DNA from: Candidatus Arsenophonus triatominarum
GTDB taxonomy: Bacteria > Pseudomonadota > Gammaproteobacteria > Enterobacterales > Enterobacteriaceae
Reading direction: 5' to 3'
DNA length: 64,000 nt
NCBI RefSeq assembly: GCF_001640365.1
Contig: NZ_LWMI01000006.1
Coordinates: 328,288-392,287 of the forward strand
This document shows, piece after piece, positions 1 to 11,387 of this stretch (within the stretch, counting starts at the first letter, position 1; every line of letters starts with the position of its first letter). The notes beneath the pieces were generated by a model that had not been told where the DNA came from, made no database searches, and was given only the letters and a program-made list of their open reading frames with translations. Position numbers and translations under genes: made by a program.

Positions 1-2318
1 CTTATTTATTGCCAATGGCAATCTATAGAAAAAATAAAAAGAGGATGTAACTAAGATGCTTAAAGTAACAAGGGTTGTTATGAAAAACATGATAGTCGTG
101 CTCTTATTACTATTTGGTACGGTAAAGCTTTGCTAAGCAGAATTGGCAAGTTTTGCTGATAGGATAAACAAAAGTGAAAAAGATACTCGAGGGTATCAGG
201 CGATAAAACTTTCTAATGATATGATTGTATTGCTAATATCTGATTCTAAAGCCAGTAAATCATTAGCTGCGGTTACCTTACCAGTTGGCACAATGGAAAG
301 TCCTGATCAACAACTTGGTCTGGCGCATTACCTTGAACACATGGTATTGATGGGCTCTAAACGCTATCCTGAGTCAAGTGAAATACCAGAATTTTTGCAA
401 AAACATGGTGGCAATCATAATGCTAGTACGGCTTCTAATCTTACTGCTTACTATTTAGAAGTTGAAAATGGTGCTTTAAAAGCAGCCACAGATCACTTGG
501 CAAGTGCATTAGCCGAGCCATTACTTGATCCTAAAAACGCCGATCGAGAACGTAATGCAGTCAATGCAGAATTAGCAATGGCACGTGCTCGCGATGAAAT
601 GCGATTATGGCAAGTGCGTTCTGAAACACTTAATCCGGCTCATCCTAATTCACGTTTTTCTGGTGGAAATTTAGAAACCTTAAGCGATAAACCTGGTAGC
701 CATTTACAGACTGAGCTCAAGAATTTTTATTATCGCTATTACTCAGCTAATTTAATGAAAGGTATTTTGTATGGCAATGACTCATTGAGTCAATTAGCTA
801 AAATTGCAGCTGAAACTTTTGGTCGTATTCCAAATCGAAAGGCTATTGTTTCGGAGATAACGGTACCCGCTATAACCGATAAAGAAAAAGGAATAATAAT
901 TCATTATGTGCCAGCACAACCTAAAAAAGTTTTGCAACTTGAATTTAGTATTGCAAATAATTTAACAGAATTTCGCAGTAAGTCAGATGAATATATTGGC
1001 TATTTGATAGGAAATCGAAGTCAAAATACCCTTGCTGATTGGTTATTAAAGAATGGTCTTGCTGAAGAGATTAATGTTGAGTTGTACCAGATGTTGATCG
1101 TAATAATGGCATTTTTTCAATAAACGTTTTATTAACGGATAAGGGATTGGGAAATAGAGATAAGATTATTGCGGCAATATTTTCCTATATTGATTTATTA
1201 AAAGAAGCAAGGTATTAAGAGTGGTTATTTTAACAAGATCGCAAATGTTCTAAAGCTTTCATTTCAACATAATTCTATTGTTCGTGATATGAATTATATT
1301 CAGCAACTATCTAATCAAATGTTGAATATCCCAATTGCGCATGTGCTTGATGTTAATTACATTGCTGATCGTTTTGATCCTAAAGCAATAAGCAGCCGTT
1401 TAGCAGAATTAACTCCCTATAATGCCAGAATTTGGTTTATCGCACCGAATGAACCACATAATAAAGAAGCCTATTTTCTCAATGCTCCTTATCAAGTTGA
1501 TAAAATTAACACCCAACAATATCAACGACGGTCTGAATTAAATCCTTATATTGCTGATGATTTTTCTTTAATTAAAAGTTCTCGTCATTATCAGCATCCA
1601 GAATTGGTATATGAGCGAGGAAATGTGCGGGTAGTCTATATGTCAAGTCAATATTTTGCTGATGAGCCTAAAGGGGGAATTGCTTTAGACTTACGTAATG
1701 AGCAGAGTAATAAAACGGTAAAATCTCAAGTTAGTAGCGCGTTATTAGAATACCTGGCCTCTTTAAAATTATCTCCATTAAGTTACCAAGCTTCTGTCGC
1801 CGGAATGGAACTGGTTGTGTCTTCAAATTTAGGCCTGCAATTGAAAACTAGTGGTTATACTCAACATCTAGCGGAATTGACGACAAAAATGGTTAAGGAA
1901 TTTCTTACCTTCACAATTTCTGCCGACGAAGTTACACAAGCAAAATCATGGTATAGGGAACAGCTTGAAGTTAGCAATAATCTTAAAGCCTTTGAGTTGG
2001 CAATGCAGCCAAAACAGCGTTTAGAAAAAGTACCTTATTTCGAGCAAGAACAGCGCTTAAAGGCCCTGGAAACGCTCACAGCAAATGACATCCTAAAGTA
2101 CCGCCAAGAGACTATTGACAATGCTGCTTTACAAGCAATTGTATTCGGCAATCTAACACAAAAGCAAGGAATTGATATTATTGAATCTATTTCTCATTTG
2201 TTGAATAATAAAGGTAAAAATTGGTGGAGAGGGGATATTATCGTTGTTTATAAACAGCATAAACACGAGTTTCGCACAGGCATATAAAATTCCAGAAATG
2301 GCTTAAAAGCAATGGTTA

Positions 2319-3199
2319 TAGCTAGGCGACTTAATTTTGATTACAAGGTGTGTTATGAGTTATACAATTGATTTTCGACGTAAAGTAATATCTGTAAGGA
2401 AAGCCGAAGGTTTAACAATTCGAGAAACTGCGAAACAATTCCGTATTGGAAAAGCGTCTTTAGTACGTTGGCTTAAACAACCAGAGCCAAAAAATTCAAC
2501 GCCACGTAAGAGGAAGCTAGATAAAAATGCTTTAGCAAAAGATGTGGAACAGTATCCAGATGCTTACCAAAAGGAACGGGCAGAGCGATTCGGTGTTTGT
2601 AAAAAGACTATTTGGCAATCCCTTAAAAAGCTGGGATTAACCTATAAAAAAAACTCTATTCCATCCAAAAACCAATGAAAGCGACAGGCTGGCACATCAG
2701 CAAAAAAGACAACAGTATGAAAAAAAAGATAAATCTGTTGTTTTTATTGATGAAAGTGGTTTTTCACATGACACTCCACGAACTCACGGCTATTCCCCAA
2801 AAGGTCACCGTTGTTTTGGCCTGAAAAACTGGGGTGCTAAGGGAAGAACAAATGTTATTGGCGCTTTATTGGGAACAACCCTTTTTGCTATCGGATTATT
2901 TGATTGCAATATTAATCGTGATGTTTTTTATGTTTGGATCACAAAAATATTGCTCCCAGAACTTCCTGAAAATTCTGTTATTTTTATGGACAACGCTAGC
3001 TTTCACAAAGGTAAGAATATTGAACAGGCAATTATAAACGCAGGACACCAGATAGAATATTTGCCTGTGTATTCACCAGATTTAAATCCTATAGAACATA
3101 AATGGTCTCAAGCTAAACGTAAAAAGATGGAAACAGGATGCACTATCGATGACCTGTTTTTAATACATATGCTGTAATCAAAATTAAGTCGCCTAGCTA
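2319..3199 (+). mobile_element. IS630-type element, copy 1
   Basis: An 881-bp element with 27-bp perfect terminal inverted repeats beginning TAGCTAGGCGACTTAATTTT, flanked by TA duplications (2317-2318 and 3200-3201) as expected for IS630/Tc1-mariner elements. It sits inside MITE-A copy 1, so it arrived after the MITE. Confidence 0.95.
2355..3177 (+). pseudogene. IS630-type transposase, frame-interrupted (8-A tract)
   Basis: N-terminal helix-turn-helix region and C-terminal DDE domain lie in different frames because a run of 8 A (about 2645-2652) replaces the 7-A run of the intact copy at 52782-53603. The catalytic part keeps FIDESGF, IFMDNASFH and SPDLNPIEHKW, a DD34E arrangement. A further C-to-T change creates TGA soon after the A tract in the first frame. 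The likely start is the ATG at 2355, behind AAGGTG. Transcriptional slippage could restore the frame, but this is not shown. Confidence 0.85.
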
Positions 3200-3993
3200 T
3201 AATTTGCAAGTTACTAAAACGTATAAATTTGTTTAAATTACAATAAGTTTTTTTTTATTTATAAGATTTTGTTTATTTATATATTATGCTGAATTAAACT
3301 TAAAAATAGAGCGTTTTTTTATTGGTGCGAAACGCGTAATAAAGTAAATTTCCAACATCAGGCAAATAGTACAGATAATGCGCTAGCAGAAATGTTTATT
3401 CCGACAGGATATGATGGTTATAGTGGATTTGTCTTATCAAATATTTTGGCCAATATTTTACATCCTTGGTTTTTTGAGCAACTTAGGACGCAAGAACAAT
3501 TAGGCTATGCTGTTTTTGCCTTTACTACTAGCCTTGGTGAGCAATGGGGATTAGATTTTTTATTGCAAAGTAATAATAAAACCCCTGCGTATTTGAATAC
3601 ACGCTATCAAAATTTTTATCAATTGGCCTTTAAAAAATTAAATGCAATGCCAAAAAAAGAATTTGAGCAATATAAAAAGGCACTATTAACGGAAATGGAA
3701 CAGCCTCCACAAACTTTTTATGAAGAGATAGATCGTTTTCTACCAGATTTTGCCAGGAATAATTTTGCTTTTGATAGTAGAAAAAAATTAATCAAAGTAT
3801 TGAAAACGGTTACACAGCAAGATCTATTAACTTTTTATAGTAATGCCGTTTTGCAACAAACAGGTTTAGCTTTTGTTTCACAAATTATTGCCAAAGAGGT
3901 TAATAAAGAAGGCTGTGCTCAATTGAAAGATTGGATAACTTATCCGACTGCGTCTGAATTACAAAAGATTTTGCCAATTGAGGTAGATGCTAA

Positions 3994-6900
3994 GTGAGTA
4001 ATCGGCGAATACAGGCTTATCAACTGGATCCTTATTGTTTGCCTCTCTATGGCCAGCGATTGATAGAAGCTTCAGCAGGAACAGGAAAAACCTACACGAT
4101 AGCGTTACTCTATTTGCGATTGTTATTAGGTGTTGGGCAAAAAAATGCATTTTCTCGCCCATTAAGTGTTGAAGAGATTTTAGTAGTCACTTTTACTGAA
4201 GCGGCAACCGATGAGCTACGATCACGTATTCGCCACAATATTCATCAGATGAGAATGGCTTGTATTAGAGATGGTATTGGTTTTGATGAAAATTCAATAT
4301 TTCGAATCTTACTATTTTTTATTGCAGATAAAAACGTAGCTGCTCAATGGTTACTTGCTGCTGAACGTCAAATGGATGAGGCGGCAATTTATACTATCCA
4401 TGGATTCTGTCAACGCATGTTGGTGCATAATGCTTTTGAGTCAGGCATGCTATTTGATCAATCAATAATAAAAGATGAACATACCATACAAAAACAGGCT
4501 TGTGCTGATTTTTGGCGCTGCAACTGTTATCCACTGAATTATTCTATATCAAAAGTTATTGTTGATGAATGGAGTGATCCAGAGGCACTTTTAGCCGAAA
4601 TAAAGCCTTATTTACAAGGTGATATTCCGACTTTTGTTAACCAATCCATTGAAGCTCAATCAATAAAACAGCGTCATCAGACCCTAATTGACACGATAAA
4701 AAAAGTAAAAGCGTTGTGGCTTTTAAATTCAGCAAATTTCATTGATTTAATTACTGATTCCGCTATTAATAAACGTAGTTATAGTCGCCGTAATTTACAG
4801 GGTTGGGTAGCCGCGGTCACAAGTTGGGCTCAATCAGCAACAGTCGATTATAAAACACCTAAAGAACTAGCTCGTTTTTGCCAATCTGAACTGATAGATA
4901 AAACACCGACAGGTCAAGTGCCTGAACACGAGGTTTTTCTTGCTATTGATAATTTGATGCACCAATCACTTACATTACGCGATATTATTATTTCAAAAGC
5001 GATTATTGACGTTCGTCGAACAATTGTTAAGGAGAAAAGACGACGTGGAGAAATTGGATTTGATGATTTATTAAGTCATTTAGATCAGGCACTACATGCA
5101 GAAGGTGGCGAGCGATTATCTAACACGATCCGTAATCGTTACCCTGTTGTTATGGTTGATGAGTTTCAAGATACTGATCCTCAACAATATCGAATTTTTC
5201 AACGTATTTATCAGGGGCATAATCATTGTGGTTTGTTATTTATCGGCGATCCTAAACAAGCTATTTATGCCTTCCGTGGGGCGGATATTTTTACTTATCT
5301 TAAAGCTAAAGATCAGATTGAATCACACTATACTCTTGATACTAATTGGCGCTCTTCACCAAGTATGGTAGCGGCTATTAATCAATTATTCAGTCGGGCA
5401 ACAAAACCGTTTTTATTTGAGCAAATACCTTTTAACACAGTTGATTCAGCCTCTTCAAATCAGCATTTAGCATTTATTCATAAAACAGCAAAATTACCAG
5501 CTTTAAATTTTTGTTATTTAGATAAAAAAACGGTTTCAACCTTGGACTATCAACAAACGATGGCCTACCAATGTGCTAGTCAGATTTGTGATTGGCTTAA
5601 AGGGGGCGAGAATGGAACAACCTGGCTGTATCGAAATGATGTAAAACAGCCGGTAACAGCTGCGGATATTATGGTGTTAGTCAGAAGTCGTCGCGAAGCA
5701 GTAATGATACGAGAAGCATTAAGTAAATTTAATATTTCGTCAGTTTTTCTTTCTAATCAAGAAAGCGTTTTTGCTACTGATGAAGCGCGCGATCTATTAT
5801 GGTTATTACAAGCCGTGCTCTCACCTGAAAAGGAGCGTACGCTGCGTTGTGCATTAGCTACTCGTTTAATCGGGCTAAGTGCACAAGATATTGAGCAATT
5901 AAATCAAGATGAAAATCAGTGGGAGATACGGGTTGAAGAGTTTGCCAATTATTTATCGATTTGGCAGCGATATGGTATTTTGCCAGCATTACGAGCTATT
6001 ATGGTTAACCATCGAATTGCTGAAAATCTATTGATGGATAATATAGATGGCGAAAGGCGCTTGATGGATGTGATGCATCTGAGTGAATTGTTGCAAGAAG
6101 CTGAATTACAGCTTGAAAGTGAGCATGCTTTAGTTCGCTGGTTAGCTCAGCAGATCGATCACCCCGATCCGTTAGTAGAAAATCAGCAAATACGTCTAGA
6201 GAGTGATAGTCACTTGGTGAGTATTAGTACGATCCATAAATCTAAAGGTTTAGAATTCCCGATTGTTTGGTTACCTTTTGCCTGTCAATTCTCGCAGCAA
6301 AAATTGGCCACGTTCCATGATCGTGATAATTTTCAAACTTGCCTTGATCTGACCCAACAAAAAGAGAGCATCAGGCTGGCTAATGAAGAGCGTTTAGCCG
6401 AAGATTTGCGGCTGTTATATGTTGCACTAACGCGCTCAAAATATCATTGTAGTGTTGGTATTGCACCTTTAATAAAAGGTCGTCCTAGTGGGGAAAATGG
6501 TGATACGGATTTGCATCAAAGCGCATTAGGTTACTTATTGCAAAATGGACAACCAGGTAATGCGACTTTATTGCGTGATGCTCTAGGTGCATTAGCGAGT
6601 GAAAATATTAGTATCACACCCGTTAGTGATATTAACTTATCGCCTTGGTACCCGAAAGAAAATACACCCGTGAAGTTATTGGCTCGAAATTTTACAGGAC
6701 AGATCCAAAATACCTGGCGGGTTACGAGCTATTCAGGATTAACCTATCATGATATGTATTCTGATAAATTTACTGCTAGTGATATAAATATTGAGATTGC
6801 TATACAAGATTTGGCACCTAAAATGGACGTTGATGCGCAAGGTGACAGCTCATTGGTTCAAGGTGAAATAGCAGAGTGGAGTGTTCATACCTTTCCTAAG

Positions 6901-7590
6901 GGGGCCACAGCAGGAACTTTTTTGCATTCCCTGTTGGAATTATCGCCATTTAATCAACATCCACAAGAGTCTTGGTTAACTGAAAAATTAGAACAAGCCG
7001 GTTTTTCTGCTGATTGGGCACCGGTGCTTAAAATGTGGCTAATAAATATTTTTGACACTCCTTTACTTAGCGATAGCCTCAGCTTGTCAAAGATCACGCC
7101 TGAGAATCAATTAAATGAAATGCAATTTCATTTACCGATAGAAAAATTGTTATTGCCATCTGCATTAGATAGGCTAACCCATCAATATGATGTTTTATCT
7201 CAACGTTGCCCACCGCTTAGTTTTGAGCCAGTAACGGGCGTTTTAAAAGGTTATATTGATTTAGTTTTTTGCTGGCAAGACAAATTTTATCTGCTTGATT
7301 ATAAATCAAATTGGTTAGGGGAAAATGGTCTGGCATATAGCCAGGAGGCCATACAGAATGCTATGATTGACCATAGATATGATTTACAGTATCAGCTTTA
7401 TACATTAGCTATGCATCGTTATTTACGGAATCGTTTACCTAATTATGATTATCAAAAACATTTTGGTGGTGTTATCTACCTTTTTTTGCGTGGATTTGAT
7501 GATAAAAACTCTGGTTATGGTATTTATCATACTATTCCTACTTATGCGCTTATTAATAGCCTGGATGAGTTATTTAATGCAACTAATTGA
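3994..7590 (+). CDS. recB: RecBCD enzyme subunit RecB
   Basis: RecB is the 3'-5' helicase and nuclease subunit of RecBCD, which processes double-strand DNA ends for recombination. At 1,198 residues it is close to the usual 1,180. The UvrD-type Walker A EASAGTGKT is at residues 25-33 and the Walker B region DEFQDTD near residue 389. The C-terminal nuclease domain shows the GYIDLVF...LLDYKS signature near residues 1087-1105, holding the metal-binding aspartates and the lysine. The start is GTG at 3994, overlapping the ptrA stop by 4 bases (GTGA). The frame is uninterrupted, so RecB is probably still made although ptrA is dead. recC should lie just upstream of the window. recD follows after 8 bases. 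Confidence 0.97.
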   Translation: MSNRRIQAYQLDPYCLPLYGQRLIEASAGTGKTYTIALLYLRLLLGVGQKNAFSRPLSVEEILVVTFTEAATDELRSRIRHNIHQMRMACIRDGIGFDENSIFRILLFFIADKNVAAQWLLAAERQMDEAAIYTIHGFCQRMLVHNAFESGMLFDQSIIKDEHTIQKQACADFWRCNCYPLNYSISKVIVDEWSDPEALLAEIKPYLQGDIPTFVNQSIEAQSIKQRHQTLIDTIKKVKALWLLNSANFIDLITDSAINKRSYSRRNLQGWVAAVTSWAQSATVDYKTPKELARFCQSELIDKTPTGQVPEHEVFLAIDNLMHQSLTLRDIIISKAIIDVRRTIVKEKRRRGEIGFDDLLSHLDQALHAEGGERLSNTIRNRYPVVMVDEFQDTDPQQYRIFQRIYQGHNHCGLLFIGDPKQAIYAFRGADIFTYLKAKDQIESHYTLDTNWRSSPSMVAAINQLFSRATKPFLFEQIPFNTVDSASSNQHLAFIHKTAKLPALNFCYLDKKTVSTLDYQQTMAYQCASQICDWLKGGENGTTWLYRNDVKQPVTAADIMVLVRSRREAVMIREALSKFNISSVFLSNQESVFATDEARDLLWLLQAVLSPEKERTLRCALATRLIGLSAQDIEQLNQDENQWEIRVEEFANYLSIWQRYGILPALRAIMVNHRIAENLLMDNIDGERRLMDVMHLSELLQEAELQLESEHALVRWLAQQIDHPDPLVENQQIRLESDSHLVSISTIHKSKGLEFPIVWLPFACQFSQQKLATFHDRDNFQTCLDLTQQKESIRLANEERLAEDLRLLYVALTRSKYHCSVGIAPLIKGRPSGENGDTDLHQSALGYLLQNGQPGNATLLRDALGALASENISITPVSDINLSPWYPKENTPVKLLARNFTGQIQNTWRVTSYSGLTYHDMYSDKFTASDINIEIAIQDLAPKMDVDAQGDSSLVQGEIAEWSVHTFPKGATAGTFLHSLLELSPFNQHPQESWLTEKLEQAGFSADWAPVLKMWLINIFDTPLLSDSLSLSKITPENQLNEMQFHLPIEKLLLPSALDRLTHQYDVLSQRCPPLSFEPVTGVLKGYIDLVFCWQDKFYLLDYKSNWLGENGLAYSQEAIQNAMIDHRYDLQYQLYTLAMHRYLRNRLPNYDYQKHFGGVIYLFLRGFDDKNSGYGIYHTIPTYALINSLDELFNATN

Positions 7591-7598
7591 GGTGAGCA

Positions 7599-9440
7599 AT
7601 GATGATAACTTTACTAAAGCGAGCTGCTGAGCTTAATTTGTTTAGTTGTTTAGACATACAACTTGCTATTCGGTTAGCTGATGATGAAAACCCATTATTG
7701 TTATTAATATTTGCAATATTAAGTGCTGAAACTCGAGCAGGTCATGTTTGTTTATTTATTGATAAGCTCGAACCCGCCTATTTATTTGAAGGTAGACAGG
7801 CGGAAATGGCTTTTATGCTCTGGGAAATGGCAGGAGCACCTGATAGTAGCAGGATTTATACTGAGCTTAAACAATGTAATGCAATTTGTGATGCACCGCA
7901 ATCAGCAGCAAAACCATTAGTATTATCAGATAACAAACTTTATTTTCAGCGGATGTGGGCTGATGAAGGATTAGTGGCTGATTTTTTTTCTCGCCATTTG
8001 TTAGAAACCGTTGATGAACAGCGATTAGCGACTATTTTAACTCGTTTTTTTGCGTCCTCGAAAACGCAAGATTGGCAAAAAATAGCTGTTGCTGTTGCAG
8101 TAACCAGTCGGATCGCAGTTATTTCTGGTGGGCCGGGTACAGGAAAAACCACGACAGTAGCACGTTTATTAGCTACTTTAGTCCAATTAAGTGATGAAAA
8201 GTTAATCATTCAGCTAGCCGCGCCGACAGGAAAAGCGGCTGCTCGATTAACTGAATCATTAAATAATGCATTATTAAAACTGAATTTATCTGCTGATGAG
8301 TATGCGGTTATGCCAGAACAAGCGCAGACTGTGCATCGATTATTAGGCGCTCAACCCAATAGCCAATTATTACGTTATCACAAAGACAATCCACTTTTGC
8401 TAGACGTTTTAATTATTGATGAAGCATCGATGGTTGATCTGCCTATGATGGCTAGATTAATTGAAGCTCTACCAGATCATGCCCGTGTCATTTTGCTAGG
8501 TGATAAAGATCAATTAGCTTCTGTTGAAGCGGGCGCTGTCCTTGGCGATCTTTGTCGTTTTTCAGAATCGGGATACAGTCGTGAAAGAGCGGCACAACTG
8601 ACTAAAATCACAGCTTGTAATTTATCTGATTTTATATCGAATGATGGGCCAGAGGTTAAAGATAGGATTTGTTTATTACGAAAAAGTTATCGTTTTGATG
8701 CACAATCAGGGATTGGGCGACTTGCTATTGCAATTAACCAAAGTAATATTAGACAGGTTGAGCAACTATCAGCGCAGCAAAATGCGGATATTGCTTTTCA
8801 TTCAATTGCTTCGTCTGAGAAATATGGCAAATTGCTTTTTGATGCTGCTGAATGTTACCGTTGCTATCTGGATATGATAAAAACGGGTCGAGATCCCGAA
8901 GAAATCCTGACTACTTTTAATCGTTATCGTTTATTAGCTGCTTTGAGGGAAGGACCATACGGGGTTACAGGGTTAAATGATAAATTAGAACAGCTTTTAC
9001 ATCGTCAAGGAAGTATTCGACGGCCTGCCTATAGCTGGAATAAAAACTATGAAGGTCGCCCAATAATGATCACCAAAAATGATCGTCCTCTTGGCTTATT
9101 TAATGGTGATATTGGTGTTATGTTACGGGATGGTCAACAAGATTTAAAAGCTTATTTTCAGTTGCCTAATGGGGTGATAAAAAGAATACAACCCAGTCGT
9201 TTGCCTCAGCATGAAACTGCGTTTGTTATGACAGTACATAAATCTCAAGGGTCAGAATTTGAACATGCCGCATTGGTTTTACCGCCGATTTTTACCCCTA
9301 TTATTAGTAAAGAGCTTATTTATACTGCAATTACCAGAGCAAAAATTCAGTTGACGATTTATGCTGAACGTCATGTTTTTGCTAAAGCGTTAATGACCTC
9401 AACGGAACGGCGCAGTGGTTTAACTGAGCGCTTACTTTAA
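7599..9440 (+). CDS. recD: RecBCD enzyme subunit RecD
   Basis: RecD is the 5'-3' superfamily 1B helicase subunit of RecBCD. At 613 residues it is close to the E. coli 608. Walker A GGPGTGKTTT lies near residues 177-186, the DEASMVD Walker B near residue 274, and the late helicase motif VHKSQGSEFEHA in the C-terminal domain. The start ATG at 7599 (or 7602) lies just behind GAGGTGAGC. Spacing from recB is 8 bases, so the two are probably cotranscribed. No lesion is seen. Confidence 0.97.
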   Translation: MMITLLKRAAELNLFSCLDIQLAIRLADDENPLLLLIFAILSAETRAGHVCLFIDKLEPAYLFEGRQAEMAFMLWEMAGAPDSSRIYTELKQCNAICDAPQSAAKPLVLSDNKLYFQRMWADEGLVADFFSRHLLETVDEQRLATILTRFFASSKTQDWQKIAVAVAVTSRIAVISGGPGTGKTTTVARLLATLVQLSDEKLIIQLAAPTGKAAARLTESLNNALLKLNLSADEYAVMPEQAQTVHRLLGAQPNSQLLRYHKDNPLLLDVLIIDEASMVDLPMMARLIEALPDHARVILLGDKDQLASVEAGAVLGDLCRFSESGYSRERAAQLTKITACNLSDFISNDGPEVKDRICLLRKSYRFDAQSGIGRLAIAINQSNIRQVEQLSAQQNADIAFHSIASSEKYGKLLFDAAECYRCYLDMIKTGRDPEEILTTFNRYRLLAALREGPYGVTGLNDKLEQLLHRQGSIRRPAYSWNKNYEGRPIMITKNDRPLGLFNGDIGVMLRDGQQDLKAYFQLPNGVIKRIQPSRLPQHETAFVMTVHKSQGSEFEHAALVLPPIFTPIISKELIYTAITRAKIQLTIYAERHVFAKALMTSTERRSGLTERLL

Positions 9441-9722
9441 TGAAAGTAGAGCCTATTTTACTCGTTATCTTGTTTGATATTATTAATAGTGAATATCAAT
9501 AGCGATAAAAGTAAAAAATAATAAATATTTAATTGTAGCGAACTGGATTGAAGTATTGCGATATATAACTTTAGTTTTTGCTTTAATTAATTAGTAAGTT
9601 ATTGATATCAATTATTTTAATTTTGCTATTGATTGTTTTTTAGAAATATAAATGATTGATATTTGAGATGCTGCAAAATATCTTTGCGATTTATTCTTAT
9701 TCGATGGGAGGATACAAATAAA
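9441..9722. other. AT-rich intergenic region after recD
   Basis: No open frame or convincing terminator is visible. The last 20 bases contain GGGAGG (9706-9711), a good ribosome-binding site for the decayed gene starting at 9723. Confidence 0.5.
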
Positions 9723-10124
9723 ATGTTAAATTCAGCATCTCAGATTGGGAATTATTCATCTCAAATGGTTAATCAACAGTTGCTTCCGCGCTAATGGATA
9801 CGACTACGAATACAGAGAATAAACTTAGCTCTTAATTAAAAACCGTAGGAAATTCTAGTATTGATCTACTTGCGGTAAAAGAAAAGGAAAATGATTTATT
9901 TGAGGTAATTAAAAGTAATCAATATCTTCTAACTATTGCCAATACATCTCAATCTACTGAGCAAGCTGACAGGTTTTATCGAGCGGGATTAGCTGTTGGG
10001 ATTGTTAATGATTTTTCAACGACTGATAAAGTGGTACAAATAGACCACGCAAAAATTAAGACTAATAGCATTTGCGGAGCTTTTCCTATAGAAAATCAAA
10101 GTGATAACCAAAAAGACGTAATTA

Positions 10125-11005
10125 TAGCTAGGCGACTTAATTTTGATTACAGCATATGTATTAAAACAGGTCATCGATAGTGCATCCTGTTTCCATCTTT
10201 TTACGTTTAGCTTGAGACCATTTATGTTCTATAGGATTTAAATCTGGTGAATACACAGGCAAATATTCTATCTGGTGTCCTGCGTTTATAATTGCCTGTT
10301 CAATATTCTTACCTTTGTGAAAGCTAGCGTTGTCCATAAAAATAACAGAATTTTCAGGAAGTTCTGGGAGCAATATTTTTGTGATCCAAACATAAAAAAC
10401 ATCACGATTAATATTGCAATCAAATAATCCGATAGCAAAAAGGGTTGTTCCCAATAAAGCGCCAATAACATTTGTTCTTCCCTTAGCACCCCAGTTTTTC
10501 AGGCCAAAACAACGGTGACCTTTTGGGGAATAGCCGTGAGTTCGTGGAGTGTCATGTGAAAAACCACTTTCATCAATAAAAACAACAGATTTATCTTTTT
10601 TTTCATACTGTTGTCTTTTTTGCTGATGTGCCAGCCTGTCGCTTTCGTTGGTTTTTGGATGGAATAGAGTTTTTTTTTATAGGTTAATCCCAGCTTTTTA
10701 AGGGATTGCCAAATAGTCTTTTTACAAACACCGAATCGCTCTGCCCGTTCCTTTTGGTAAGCATCTGGATACTGTTCCACATCTTTTGCTAAAGCATTTT
10801 TATCGAGCTTCCTCTTACGTGGCGTTGAATTTTTTGGCTCTGGTCGTTTAAGCCAACGTACTAAAGACGCTTTTCCAATACGGAATTGTTTCGCAGTTTC
10901 TCGAATTGTTAAACCTTCGGCTTTCCTTACAGATATTACTTTACGTCGAAAATCAATTGTATAACTCATAACACACCTTGTGATCAAAATTAAGTCGCCT
11001 AGCTA
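10125..11005 (-). mobile_element. IS630-type element, copy 2
   Basis: 881 bp with the same terminal inverted repeats as copy 1 (one mismatch near the right inner end), flanked by TA at 10123-10124 and 11006-11007. Inserted in the unrecognised decayed gene. Confidence 0.93.
10161..10969 (-). pseudogene. IS630-type transposase, frame-interrupted (9-A tract)
   Basis: On the minus strand the A tract is 9 long (about 10670-10678), two more than in the intact copy, so the N-terminal frame runs into a different out-of-frame extension than in the 8-A copies. A one-base loss near the 3' end also shortens the product by the last five residues. DDE residues are retained in the downstream frame. Confidence 0.85.
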
Positions 11006-11194
11006 TAAATATAGAGGGATAGGTTTTGTAAAGAGTCTTCTATCAGTTGCCCCTAGTACTCCTTTGGACTCGACCGTCTATGCTCAGGCATTAAATATTG
11101 GTAGTGTGGCTAAAAATGGGGGGAGCGGCCGACAGTACATGGTTAAGCATTTTTCAACTATGTGGAATGTGCGTGATGGTTTATCTCAAAAGTA

Positions 11195-11387
11195 CACAAG
11201 TTTCGCACAGGCATATAAAATTCCAGAAATGACTTAAAAGCAATGGTTAATTTGCAAGTTACTAAAACGTATAAATTTGTTTAAATTACAATAAGTTGCT
11301 TTTAATTTATAAGATTTCGTTTATTTATATATTATGCTGAATTAAACTTAAAAAATAGAGCGTTTTTTTATTGGTACGAAACTCGTG
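11195..11387 (+). mobile_element. MITE-A copy 2
   Basis: 193 bp (one extra A relative to the 192-bp consensus). Ends are CACAAGTTTCGCAC and a matching inverted end. The 5-bp duplication AAGTA is on both sides. It lies at the stop codon of the unrecognised decayed gene. Confidence 0.9.

Larger units (their letters stand above)
2264..3338 (+). mobile_element. MITE-A copy 1, split by IS630-type copy 1
   Basis: A 192-bp non-autonomous element after removing the nested IS and its TA duplication. The left end reads CACGAGTTTCGCAC. The right end is a mutated version of the inverted end. The 5-bp target duplication ATAAA lies at 2259-2263 and 3339-3343, and excising it restores the ptrA reading frame. 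Reading rightwards, the element supplies an early stop to the host frame. Confidence 0.9.
56..3997 (+). pseudogene. ptrA: Protease III (pitrilysin) pseudogene
   Basis: PtrA is the periplasmic M16 zinc peptidase encoded between recC and recB in enterobacteria. The reading frame from the ATG at 56 encodes a hydrophobic leader but meets an in-frame TAA at 134, just before the mature protein. The mature part resumes in the same frame from 143 and keeps the inverted zinc motif HYLEH. Frameshifts follow near 1090 and near 1212. At codon-level position K-Q-H-K the gene is split by MITE-A copy 1 (2264-3338), itself split by IS630-type copy 1. The C-terminal part (about 3339-3997) continues the family alignment directly, including the LRTQEQLGYAVF motif. 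With a stop, two frameshifts and a nested double insertion, no functional protein is expected. The final TGA overlaps the recB GTG start, so the old operon junction is preserved. Confidence 0.93.

Noticed and set aside
1..54. Open frame ending in TAA at 52-54 that could be the last codons of recC
   Set aside because: Only 17 codons and no clear match to a RecC C-terminus. Position fits recC but the sequence alone does not prove it.
5096..5371. Alternative frame inside recB
   Set aside because: Shadow of recB with low-complexity Leu/Ile composition; recB itself is intact.
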